From: Tetrahymena elliotti 4EA
Taxonomy: Eukaryota > Ciliophora > Oligohymenophorea > Hymenostomatida > Tetrahymenidae
Length of the DNA: 64,000 bases
Direction of reading: 5' to 3'
Assembly (NCBI GenBank): GCA_000231825.2
Contig: JH720299.1
Span: 1,745,848 to 1,809,847 of the forward strand
In this document: piece after piece, positions 25,501 to 37,200 of the stretch
Layout: every line of letters begins with the position of its first letter
How positions within the stretch are numbered: position 1 is the stretch's first letter
Made by a program: the position numbers and the translations under genes
The notes under the pieces: model-generated
Told to the model about the DNA's origin: nothing
Seen by the model: the letters and a program-made list of their open reading frames with translations, nothing else
The model's database searches: none

Positions 25501-26125
25501 NNNNNNNNNNNNNNNNNNNNNNNNNNNNNNNNNNNNNNNNNNNNNNNNNNNNATTCTTCATCGGAAAAAAAAAAATTGATAAAAATTAATTTGTTTGTTT
25601 TAAACTAAATTTTACACTATTCATCAGAAATCAAGATATTTTTTGACAATAATTATTTTAATAAATTCATTAAAAATAATAAAAGTGAGAATGAGATTGA
25701 TTAAAATGCTGCTTCTAGCTTAATTTAAGTAATAGCAAAGCTAAAAAGCATAAAGTTGTTAGCTTTAGATTTTACGTAATTTATTAATTAAATTAATCAA
25801 TATTTAAATAAAATTACTCTAAAAGGTCAAATCCCATTTATGAGAAGGGAGAATAAGTTATAATTTCAACCTTAGCTGAATGCCACAATCTTATTTATCT
25901 GATGTTAGGCATTAAGTAATAAATAATTAATCTTTAAATGTATCATAATAAATCTAGTCTTAAATGAATATTTCAAATAAATAACTCTTAAAAATGATTA
26001 ACAATAATTAAATATTTTTTACAATTAGTAGGTATTTCGATGATTCTTAAGAAGAATAAACCTTCTTCAGAAAGATTAAAAAGCTAAAAAAGCTTGTCAC
26101 ACTCTCAAGTTCGTTCAATTATTGA
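22571..26125 (+). CDS. leucine-rich repeat protein (441 aa), 15 exons, one repeat per exon
   Basis: Exons: 22571-22698, 22885-22935, 22989-23078, 23215-23304, 23456-23512, 23629-23712, 23797-23886, 23997-24086, 24439-24531, 24768-24860, 24917-25009, 25096-25185, 25686-25775, 25826-25915, 26029-26125. The start is ATG after AAATTTAAA; the stop is TGA. Total 1326 nt, 442 codons. Every intron is phase 2, begins GTA and ends AG, and cuts just after the L.L.L strand of a repeat. Most exons are 90 or 93 nt, that is one LRR of 30-31 residues, for example IGDEGAAYILSQINKC... and SAEPLIGLGHALAKCVNLMS. The protein has no signal peptide or membrane segment and should be a curved binding scaffold; ligand unknown. 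Intron 12 contains the assembly gap, so additional repeat exons could be missing. A doubtful extra exon near 24170 was left out. Confidence 0.86.
25251..25310. repeat. 30-bp tandem duplication in intron 12
   Basis: Two perfect adjacent copies of a 30-base unit beginning TTTTAACGAAAAAAG, 25251-25280 and 25281-25310, within an intron of the 15-exon LRR gene. Confidence 0.95.
25380..25625. repeat. identical 73-bp sequences flanking the assembly gap
   Basis: 25380-25452 and 25553-25625 are identical over 73 bases, including an 11-A run, and abut the gap on both sides. This is the pattern left when two contig ends overlap but were joined with a nominal gap, or when a tandem repeat stopped the assembly. 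Confidence 0.93.
25453..25552. other. assembly gap (100 N)
   Basis: Exactly 100 unknown bases, the conventional placeholder for a gap of unknown size, inside intron 12 of the LRR gene. Confidence 0.99.
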
Positions 26126-26381
26126 ATATTACTTTATTCAATTCATCAAATTTATTTTTAAAGTTTGTTAATCATAATTCATATATTTGAGTTAATTTTT
26201 AGAGAAATTAGTAATCTTTAATAATATGAAATAAAATTTGAAAATAAGATTTTTGTTTGTTTGTTTGGTAAGTAGATTGAACCAAAGTGTAATATAAAAA
26301 TAAATAAATGTTTAATATGAAATATTAGAAGATAGATAAGCATACTTTCTTTTATTAACGAGATTAATATTAAACATTTTT

Positions 26382-29300
26382 TCAATAATAGATTTTTTTT
26401 TTGAAATATCTTTTTATTTCCTCTTTTTTAAATTCACATTTCACTTTTAAATTTAGCTTCAGAGAATTTTAGTAGAACTAAACAATAGGATCAATGTAGA
26501 TTGTTGATTCAAAACGGAGTTCTACAATCAAGTTAGAATTGAGATATTTCTAATTGAAAAATGAAATGATCTTCATCAGGAATTTATAACTGACATATTC
26601 AGCATTTTTGAAAACAATTTAAATTTAATTTTGGTTTTAATTTATATTTAATATATTTTTTTAGAAGAAATCAAAGAATTTTTCAAACATTTCGCCTTTG
26701 AAGTAGATGTCTTAAAAGTAAAAAATATTTTATTAAAAGCTAATATTTATTTTATCATCAGATCTGAAACAATAAGCTCTTTTACCTTCAGTAAAAATTT
26801 CATAACTTTCTAATTTGGGATGCTCTTCAACGATATCAAGTATTTAATGTTTGAATTGTTCAGTTAAGTCATTATTTACTTACATCTTTAAATGTTTTAG
26901 ATTTTTTAATGAGTTAATATCAAAAGGTTGATCAAATTATTCATTATCTAAGTAGATAGACAAGCTCTCTAAGTTTTCCATTTCTGAAATTAAGTCTTTT
27001 ATAATTTTCAAATTATTTTATGTTGATTCCTAAAGTTGTTCTGAATGGGCGTTTTTAAAATTTAAAGTAATTTTTTTAATGCTACCTTTTATAAATTGAA
27101 AAAGAGAAATAAATGTGATAGCCGATTACAAATCTAGATTTTGATTTTCAAAGTCAATAACAATTTCATCAATATCAACATCTTTACTAATAGAGAGAGT
27201 TTGAAGATAATCAATTCTTTTCAATCTTTTTATAAAAAAAAACTAAAAGTAAGTTTGAAGGAAATAGTTTTAAGAAAAAATAAATGAATACGGAATTGTA
27301 AACTTGCTTTGATTCATACTAATTTTCAAAGGCTATTCATTTTCATATGAAAATTAATAGTAAGGAACAAAAGTATAAGAATTCTTAGACATCATTTTTA
27401 ACTCTTGATTACTATTTGAATATTGGCTATCACTTTTATCATAAAATTTATCTTCATTTAATTCTTTCTGTTCTTCTAATTAATCTACTTGATTATTATC
27501 TTTTGAGATAAATCTATTATCACTGATATTATTTGATGATTCTTCAGTTTAAGAAGAACTGCTATTTGAATGACTGTTTTGTTGTTAAATATCATTATAA
27601 TTCTATTCAGAATAATCTTTAACTTTAAATTTTATTAGATTTTATATTGAAGAAAATTCTTTGATTTGTAACACCTTTTCCAACAAATCTTTGCTTGTAA
27701 ATAGAAGAAAAACTTAACAATTTTAATTATTTAAGAATAATTTCTTCATGCTTTTGAATAATGTTTAATAATCTACAAGATCTAAATCTTTTATAACTAA
27801 TTTAACATTTTTTTCAAATTTCTTTAGTTTGATCAGTATTCTTTCATCAAATTTATTTATGATAAATTTTAAATTACATTTTAAATTTAGCAATTTGTGA
27901 TCTTCAAAAATTTCTACAATGGGTTATTACTCACTTGAGCTAAATTCTAAAATTAATTTTTATTGTTAATCTAAATTAAATTTTTATTCCTTAATTAAAT
28001 TATTGAGTGTATTTTTTATTTACATAGCTATGTTATATGTTAAGTTATTATGGATAATTCTTATTTTCTTAATTGATTTATCAAAATTGTAAGCAAACAT
28101 ATACTTTATTTAATACTTTAAATCTATTTAATTTTTCTAAAATGAATCTGAAATATTAATGACTGCTTTGCTCCTTAAAAATTAACTTTAAAAAGAAAAA
28201 AACTTCATCTGATTTTTTTTAAATGATTCATCCTATTCATCAAAATTAGGCTCGACTTAGTAATACGCTTAGAAAAACTTTTATTCCTTTTTCTCAATTA
28301 AAATAATTGAAAAGGGAGTCTTAATATTTTTCATTTGATTTTTTTTTTTTAATTAAATAGAAAATGTTTAGAGATATTGAGGATTAATATTTAAAAATAT
28401 TTAGATAAAGTTAGGACAGTGTTTCAAAATTCTTATTTTTTATAAGTCAAAGTCTAACTTTTTTAATTTTGTCAGATTTTGGAGTTGGTTTTAAAATTTG
28501 TCAAGTTCTAATAATGATAAAATTGTATCTTCTTTTTTTATTTTTATTATTTATATTGCTAGTGTTTTTAAGTTTTAACACTAAAGAATTTATTTTGTGA
28601 TCAATTCCAATTAATAAATTGTTAATTTCAAATTTTTTAGATCTATTTTTAGTAAAGAGTTTTAGTTTTGATAAATTTTTTAGGATAAATTATCAAATTT
28701 TACTTCAGTTTCTTGTTAATTTATTATTATATCTTTAATATTATTTTTATCATTCAGATTTATGTTAAATTCAAAATAATTATTTGGTAGATCTCTCTTT
28801 GTTTTAATCTGCTACATTTCATTTTTGATTTCTTGTTCGCTTAATTTTCCTTAGTTATTTAATACTTCAAATTCAAAGTATTTTATTCTTTTTTAGCGTT
28901 AAATATATTGAATTAGAGTTTTGTCTATGTTTTTTTGATTTGATTCATCTCTTTTCAGTTTAATAAATAATTATTCAATTTTACTATTTACTGCTGACTT
29001 ATTTTACTCAAAAATTTGCTTGAATGTGTAATCTTTCTATTGCAATGTGTTTCTAGAAAAATTGAGTTTCAAAGTATTTACATTTTAGCATAGATTAAGT
29101 AAATCAGAACTTATTTCAGATAAATACTAATTTTTGTATTAATCAAAAATGATTTCTAATTCAGAAGCCTAAAACATATTTGAAGAAGAAAAAATTTTAT
29201 TGAAATGATCTTTTTGAATATTTTTGCTCAATGAAAAGCTCAGCTTAGTCCATTTCTAAAGTAGAACTTAATTTAAAAATGTTTAATTATAACTTTAAAT

Positions 29301-31178
29301 TTCTTCCAACTTTAAATTTTATGTTTTTTTACTTAAAAACTAAGATAAAATAGAAGATATTTGGTTAAATAATTGTTCTGAAGTAATTTAGGATAAATTT
29401 AAACTCAAGTATTATAAATTATCATTATAATCTATTAGTTACCTTAAATAATCTAAATCATTACTATTGATTAATATATTTTATAGTTCTACTCTTTATG
29501 GTAGTTAAATTATTAATGAGTTGAATACATTTTTAAAGCTTTTTTCTCTTTCTTCCTGAAATTTCTACTTTAAAGTTTTCATACTTTCGTAAAAAGAATT
29601 TATTTTTCTATCCAAAATTATTTCTAGTTTCTACAACAAAATGAAATAGAAGTAATCATGATAATCTATTTTTTCTAACTTTAAATGCTAATTTAATGAG
29701 ATGTACTTTTCTTTTCTTTTACTTTAATTTAAGAAATCACCAAAAATTTTAACACCTTTTTCTTCTAAATAAATATCAAATACCTCAAATTGTTAACTCA
29801 CATTTTCAAATTATTCATTTTAAATCCCTTTTAGTTTTTTGTTAGCTTCATTCTTATATTTCATGTATTTCTATAAAGAGTCATATTGAATGTAGAGAAA
29901 ATCTTTACATTTTATTTTATAACCAAGCTCTGATAGCAATTCTATGTATCTTACATTATCAAGAGTGATAGATTTTATAAATATCTCATTTGATTTAGGT
30001 TAGAATTCAATTTCTTCTATTTAAGAATATATATCCATAACTTCTTACAGAGGAAATGAGCATTCAAATTTACAAATTAAAAAATTTGTTTAAAAATCTT
30101 GAAAATTATAAAAATTGTCATCTGAATCCTTATTAATTCTGTCAACAATCATTTTTGAAATTTGATTCAAATCATTTTAAGGTTCAAAAACAAACTAAAA
30201 AAGGAAAATGATTATTCTAATTAGATCCATATTTCTACTCAAGCCCTCTTTATTAGAGGAATCATTCTTTAACTAAGAAAATAATTTTGAAGATAACTCC
30301 AAGAAATCTGAATCTCCCATCTCATTAAACCAAATAGCCTCATTATCTGATACAAGTAGTCTTATTATTGAAAGAGATAGCTAGCTGTTATCACATGCTA
30401 TTATTTCTTTCTTTTAAGTAGGTCTTTTATTTATATAGTACCTGGTATTGAATTGTTTAGTAAAATAATTTAGATAGTTATCACTACCATTTTAGTCTAT
30501 CTCCACTACTCCTCCAAAATCAATGAAATAGAAATGCCTATCAAAACCCATGACTATATTATCAGGCTTTATGTCGGAATGAGCATATCCTTTTTCATGC
30601 ATTTTACTCAATTTGTCAAAAAGCTATACAATTATGCACTTTATAAAAGGCAAAAATGCATATTAATTATGCAATTTCTGTTTTAATATATTATAATATA
30701 TATTTTTAAGTGACATAACACCAGCTACCTATTCTACTAATAAATCTTCTGAAGAATCATTTGCATTCCTTTCAATAAGAGGCAAAGTTATTCCCTCTTC
30801 TGAAAAAATTCTTATTTTTTCTCTCTCTTTTTCAGAATCTCTCTTTTCCATACATTTTTTCTATATAAAAAAGACACCTCCATCGCAATTCAGTTAAACC
30901 CTATTTGAAAATCCTCCTGGTGTAAACTCTTTTGCCTTCTACCCTTAGTTAATTTTCTATTCTTTTATTCCCTAAAATGTGACTTAGCAAATATTATCTA
31001 TTTTCCTCTTAGTGATGAAAGCATTGAGATTAGTAATTTGAAAAACTCCTTAATCTCTCTTCATCTAAAAAATTATTTATTTGTTTTCATCTTCCTTTTC
31101 GTTCTCATCCTCATTCATAACTTACATCTACCCTTGTCTATAGTCTGAATGTTCCTGAACAGATTAAACTGAATCCAT
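26382..31178 (-). CDS. protein kinase with LRR tail (1598 aa), intronless
   Basis: One frame of 1599 codons from ATG 31178 to TGA 26382. Residues about 80-330 form a divergent Ser/Thr-type kinase domain: glycine-rich loop PGGFSNRV (about 86-93), candidate ATP lysine in FIQKK (about 105), catalytic loop HSDIKPDN (about 197-204), metal-binding DFGG (about 220), and an F-helix aspartate in ACDNSQLSLS. The activation segment is short and a clear APE is absent (NKRP stands there). After about 330 come long charged, Gln-containing helices, then irregular LRR-like repeats such as LKTLAIQIIKIKKED and LSIYLDNEQFDQPFDINSLK to the end. It converges on the 15-exon LRR gene with about 250 bases between stops. 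Catalytic residues are present, so activity is likely; substrate unknown. The LRR tail may bind partners. Confidence 0.9.
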
Positions 31179-32363
31179 CTCTTCCTAGATTAATTATATA
31201 ATTTTATTTTCATTTATCCATGATAAGTTTATCAAAAAGCTAAGTTAATGATTAAATATCTTCAAACTAAGTGGCTAATAACTATTTAAATCTTTTGATT
31301 AATCTCGAATTTAAACTTTTTAGCTTGCGAAGACAAAAAAAAAGATAAAAAAGGCTTAGCAGAATAATTTACATTTTAAATAATGCTAAAATTTTATTGG
31401 AGAGAGTTAGCAAAGTCCTACATATTTTTTAACTAAGTATAAAATTTGTGTTTATTATTTAATTTTTTCTTTTCTATTTTAATTTAAATTGACTTTCAAG
31501 AATTTTTGTCTCTAAACAAATAAAACTCTTTTCTTGCTCTTTCTATTTCAAAAAAACAAAAATATATTGCCTTTTAGTATAATGATGTTTTTAAACCAAA
31601 ACTAGACCATTTTCATTATTAAAATATTGCACAAATTTCAATCAAATCAATTACACAAATTAAAAAATGAATAAAATTAAATCAATTTAAGAGAATAATC
31701 CAAATTTTAAAACAAGATACACTCAAGTTAAAAATCTAGAACTCAACAGATACTAAAAAAGCTTTACTTGCCTAATGATAATACTTGAGCAAATTCATTT
31801 ATTCATTTTACAGACACACTTATTCTTTAAAAAACAAAACATTTTTATTTTTTTCTTTTCTTTAATTAAATAATAAAACATTTTTATTTTTTAATTAATT
31901 TAAAAGTCTTTTATAAAAATTATTTTATTTATTAAACATAAAATATTTATTCTTTCTTTTATTTGTAAAAATAAAATCTTCTAGTGATGGAAGGTTAAAA
32001 AAGTGTTTACTCAAAAATTTAAACTAAGATTATTTAGTTAATCAGTTATGATAAGTATTGATTTTCTGATAAGATTAAATGAAACTTTACAGAAAGTAAT
32101 TCAAATGAAAATAAAAATGAGTAAGTGATAAAAACTCAGGAGACTAAATAAATCATTTCTGAATTTTAAAAATATTTTTGGTAATGAAAAATAAGGGCTT
32201 ATAAAAAATGTCAGTCTCTAAACATTTTTTGTAAATTTTAAATGAGCTAATCAATTTGCATTTTTTTGATTGTTGAGGCTGTTAGAAATTAGTTATTTAT
32301 ACTCTCTAATACGTATTACTATGATATAAATTTACAAATCAATTTAGACTATCAAAATAATTT
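31179..32363. other. upstream region of the kinase gene, no gene seen
   Basis: The frame stays open but without any ATG for about 150 bases above the kinase start, probably 5' leader. The rest is A/T-rich with no coding or RNA signal. Confidence 0.5.
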
Positions 32364-32655
32364 AGAGAAGGTTAAAGAGTTGATTCTTAAAGAGTGAAAG
32401 GGTCAGGTAGCCCAATTAGCATATGATTCACATTTATCTATCTTTCTAGGCTATTAGTGAGATAACTGACATATCTGAAGTACTATTAAAGGATGATTTG
32501 AGTAAAATCAGCATTTGCACTAAGTGGGTTTCACATTAATTGACAAAGGTAATCTAAAATCAAAGAATTGAAGGTGCTTAGAAATCTTTTAAAACATTCA
32601 ATAAAAATGTCATTGTGATAGACGAAAAATAGATCTTTAAAGATCTAGGTTAAAG
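32364..32655 (+). pseudogene. mariner-family transposase fragment
   Basis: The plus strand carries a decayed piece of a mariner transposase. A first part in one frame (KGSGSPIS) resembles the SGRP-type linker of these enzymes. After a frameshift near 32425 a second frame reads ISEVLLKDDLSKISICTKWV, SHQLTKVIQNQRIEGAQ and then VIVIDEKQIF. These correspond to the mariner blocks around the conserved KWVPHELT and the (T/G)DEK catalytic aspartate, in the right order and roughly the right spacing. The N-terminal DNA-binding part and everything after the first aspartate are missing, and no terminal inverted repeats were found. It is an old, inactive fossil. Confidence 0.62.
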
Positions 32656-32663
32656 CACAGATT

Positions 32664-32757
32664 ATTCGCACCGACCACCAAATGTATTTAATTCACACCA
32701 ACTAACTAATGCGTTTTATTCACACCTACTATTTAATGCAATTAATTCACACCTAAC
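32664..32757. repeat. 27-bp minisatellite, about 3.5 copies
   Basis: Three imperfect 27-base units starting ATTCRCACC (32664-32690, 32691-32717, 32718-32744) plus a partial fourth, directly after the transposase fossil. The unit is a multiple of three, so the transposase frame stays open through it as a nine-residue repeat (NSHQLTNAF type). Confidence 0.85.
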
Positions 32758-34221
32758 CTAAATAAAATCTAGAGTAATATGTCCTTACAATTAATTAAGG
32801 GGTGGTATCGTTTAAATTAGATCGAATAAATATTTAAAAAAACTTTTTTATTAACTTTTTTATCACAATTATAAACAAAAAGATATGAAATCTAAAGAGA
32901 TCAAGAGAAAATATTCATTTTTTTAAAAAATTGCTAAAATAGAAAACACACTCAAGTATGTCAGATATAAAATGTTTTCTTCTACCTTTTCAAATTTTTA
33001 ATCTTTACTTCAAATGATTCCATTTATTTTCGATATTTTTAGTATGTATTTGTTGACCTTTAAATAGTTAATAATTTTTTTATCCTTCATTATTATTTTT
33101 TTCATTGTAGGGGGTAATAAATTAGTTCGCAAAATTAAAAAATAATGTTGAAAAAACAAAGACTTATTTATATTTCAATACAATAAATAGAAATTTCATT
33201 GATTATCTAAATATTTTTGTTTAAATTGATAGCAAGTAAAATTTCAATTAATGTGAATTGAAATTTTATCGATTTCATCAAGCATGTAAAAATTATTAGA
33301 ATAGTATTTAAATTTAAGCTTTTTGACTTTTTTTCCACATTTTAACTTAAATTAATTTTAGGTAATGAACTATTATTGTGCACTGAGAACAAATTTTAAC
33401 CGAAAACTTTATTTAGTAATACTTACTATTTTTGAATTCATTAAAAATTTAATGACTATTAATAGCCTAAATAAAGTTAATAAAGATGGTAGCTTTTTTT
33501 AAATACTTCATTGATGATAAACAAACTTACTTAATAGTTTTATTTAAAACTCAAATTAGAAAGTAGATTTTATTAAAAATGAATCAATTTTTGAAAAACT
33601 TTTGTTCTTTTTTCAATTAGAGTAATTAAATTTTTGGAACATGCTTAATTTTATTATTAAAAAATTTCAAAGAAAGTAATATTACTATTTTTATTTTGTT
33701 AATTTTTAATTCTTTAAAATTATTAATCTGTTAGAGAAGGTGATGGAAGTTTGTATATCCTTGATGATCTTGAGGTTTTCATCAAATAAAAATAAGATAA
33801 GATTCAAAATTTTAAATTAGATTTTTGTATTAGTTACAGTGTTTACATTTTTATAAGTATTTTCTAAAATAATTTTTTTTAAATAATTCTTATGATTTGA
33901 AACACAAAAAATCAGAAATAAGTTTGTTTAACTAAATTGCCTTCTGATTAAACAGTGATCTTTTTACAACGTGGTTTGAACCAAAATAAATTTATTGAAA
34001 ATTTTTTTTTTGCTTAAATATCAACAAAGAAAATATTAAATTCATCTTTAAATTTTAATATTTAAAGAATCATACTATTTGTTCTTCTTATCTTTATGTC
34101 CAAATAAAAATAGGCTTATTTCTATAATTTACTGTAAAAAGAAATATTGAAGAATTTAAAATTGGTATAAAATACATTAATAATAATATTTAAATAAATC
34201 ATTTTGTAGATAAATATTGAA
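32758..34221. other. intergenic, no gene supported
   Basis: The frame of the transposase fossil remains open to TGA 33151 but loses protein-like composition. A short plus-strand piece near 33735-33775 (EGDGSLYILDDLE) recalls an LRR fragment but stands alone. The rest is A/T runs. Confidence 0.45.
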
Positions 34222-37200
34222 TCATTTTAGATCAAAGCTAAAAGCATGTTTGCTCTCTTTAAGTTTACTAACTGATGCTAAATTAACAAAATTTTTATTT
34301 TGAATCTACACCTTTTATATATTATTTTAGCTTTTTAAGAAAAATTGATTTTTTAATAATTTTACTGAATTAATTTAATCATCTTGTATAAAATCACTCT
34401 CTTCCAGGAATATCTGTGGCTTTTTATTAATTTAATATTAAACATTTAACACATTTTAAATATTTTACAGATTCATCTTTTTCATTGACATTTTGAAACT
34501 TTTGGAATGGAGTCTAATTTGTAGAAAATAACTATTTTTATTTGAGATAATTTTTTAAATATGTTTATTAATTTACTGTAAATTTTATTTATGAGAAAAA
34601 TCTTATTCATGTGTTTAATTAAAATGTTTCAATTTATAAATTCTAATTTTAATTTATTTAATGAAATTTTAAGAAAGGCTTTGTTTAAAAATAATCAGAT
34701 TAATTAGTTAATAGTAAAAATTAATTTAAAAAATTTATGAGACTGTTAAAATTTTAAGGGGATTTATTATATTAAATAAAAATTAAATTACGCTTTTTTA
34801 AAAACCTTTAACGTTAAAAATAATATCAGAAGAGTTTGCTGATCTAATCAACTAATTTTCTTGATTGGCAAAAATAGAGTCTGAATAATTTTAGTTCATC
34901 TTATTATTTTAATTCTTTAGCTGCTTGGTGAAGATAGGTTATGAATATCTTATTGATTAATTAAAACTTTTTGATCTGAAGGCTACAATAACCTTTTTCC
35001 AAAGTTGATGGATTCTAATTATTCTTACTTATCTAAATTAAAGAGATCTCAGAGCATTTGGATATTTTTATTTAACTTTTAGAAGCAATTTCTTTATTGA
35101 GTTGGTAAAGGATTTGTTTTAATCAATTTTTAAGTTAATTTATCCAAAAATAATCAAAAAGATTAATTCGATAGAGCTTATATTTATGAGTATTATTAAA
35201 ATAGTGCTTATCATACTCAGTATTTTGGACTCAGTAAAGTCATTGATTACTATTAAGATTAATTAAAATGAATAAACCAGCTTTAGTGTAATACTTTTTT
35301 CTTATTAAAACTAAAGCTAATTTTAATGAGGCTACTTTTATGAGAGCTCATGCATATATAAAATAATTGAAGAAAGTATGATTGTTATCTTGATATTGTT
35401 ATTTATTGTTAAATTGATTAGCACCATTAGTAAAAATTTATGCGTTATTTTAATTATTTCCCAGTGCAAAAACTTATTCTTATATCCATTATATATGATC
35501 CCATACGTTAATAGATTATCTACTTTTTGACTTATTTAATGGTTGTATTAATCTAATTTTTAAAAAGATTTTAGCTTATAATATAATTTTAAAGGTATCA
35601 AAAAACACCATATGATTATTAATGGAATTATTATTGTTAAAGCATAAGTTGTATGATAGTTATCATAGCATTTTTAACTATAATCAGATATCAAATAATA
35701 ATTATCTCCTATTCTTGTACAAATCAGACTTTAAATCAGAATTTTGGACTGTTTTAATTAAATTGTAAAATTTCCTCAATAATATAAATATTTTTAATTA
35801 AATAATAAAGGATCAACAGGAAGGGTAATTTATTAAGATAAAAAATTTTATCTTTATTATCTAAAAAATTATAAATCAAAATTTAAATTCAATAAAAATT
35901 TTTTTCTAAAAAAGAAGGAGGGTGCTATTCAAAAATAAAACTAAGTGTTAATTAACTTTGAAGACTTTGATCCCAATCAAATATGAAAAGAAAATAATAA
36001 TTACAATTGATGGCTAGTAAAATATATAGATGTAGATTTGTACCATTTTAGCCTTTTAAGGAAGTTTCTGGAGAGCTACTTTGTAATTTTTAAATTGATT
36101 AACATTAGTAGCAAAAATAACGAAAATTGAGAGTAAAGAAATAGCTATTATGCTCAAAATCTATGTGATAATTCTATTTAGCCATACTGGATACTCATCA
36201 GAGTTCTTAAATAAGCAATCAAGTGAGCTCGCTGTAAAGAAAATAGGATTTCCAAAGAGATTCAAAGGTACTATAAAAATATTTGATGAAATAATTTCAA
36301 ATTAAATTAAGCATGACAGAATTTACAAGTAGTGAATAAAGATTTTAAATTAAAGTGACATATCACTACCAGAAGAGCATAATTTACTTGTAACAAGTAA
36401 TTCCATTTACTTAAAGATCTTGAGCTTGATGTTTTTAATTTGATTTTTTACAATATTTAATTAACTGTAATAGATGTAAAAGAAATAGAAAAGAATAAAA
36501 AAGAAGAGATATCCTAAATTTTGCCAAAAAGACTTGCAGATAAAACAATAATCATTTTTAAAACCATATTACTCATCCCAAACACTTTATTTACTATCAC
36601 AACTATTACAAAGAGGACCTACAAAACCTGGTAAACACCCATTTTTACTTTTAGCATTACCATATGAGCAGCTTTTTAAAAAACATTTGTAAATCTTATC
36701 TGTTAGGTTGTTTTCTCTCCAATATCCATCTTTTATCCTTATTTCAGATCCTTGGCAAAATTCTGCTTCAGAAGGGCATGAAAAGCATTAAATTTAATTG
36801 ACATCATTAATCATATCTGGGATCTTTAATGAGTATCTACCTTAAACACATTAATTACATCTATATTTTTTATTGAATCAGAAAATGATGAAATTACAAA
36901 TTAATTAATTAATTAAAATTACTAAATGAATTAATCTTTCTGATAGATGACTTCTCCTACAACACAATCTCTAAAATGTAAATTTATAGGAATTGATAAA
37001 TGACTACCATTTAACAATTCATTTGAATTCAAATAGATAGTCTAATTTTAAGAAAGCTTGTAAATTGGTTAAAAATTCAATACAAATAATCCCATTTATT
37101 AATTTAACTAGAGGTTAATACCTTCTTAAATAATTATTTGACTATTATTCTAAAAATAAAGTTAAAAGAAGTATTAGCTCCTATCTTGCTAATTGTTTGA

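Noticed and set aside
34870..35000. Plus-strand segments that looked like LRR exons
   Set aside because: The minus strand is the continuous last exon of the giant membrane-protein gene.
36860..36922. TGA in the giant gene after RSQI, taken at first as its stop
   Set aside because: An intron (36922-36861, phase 2) removes it and joins the expected Cys-rich block.
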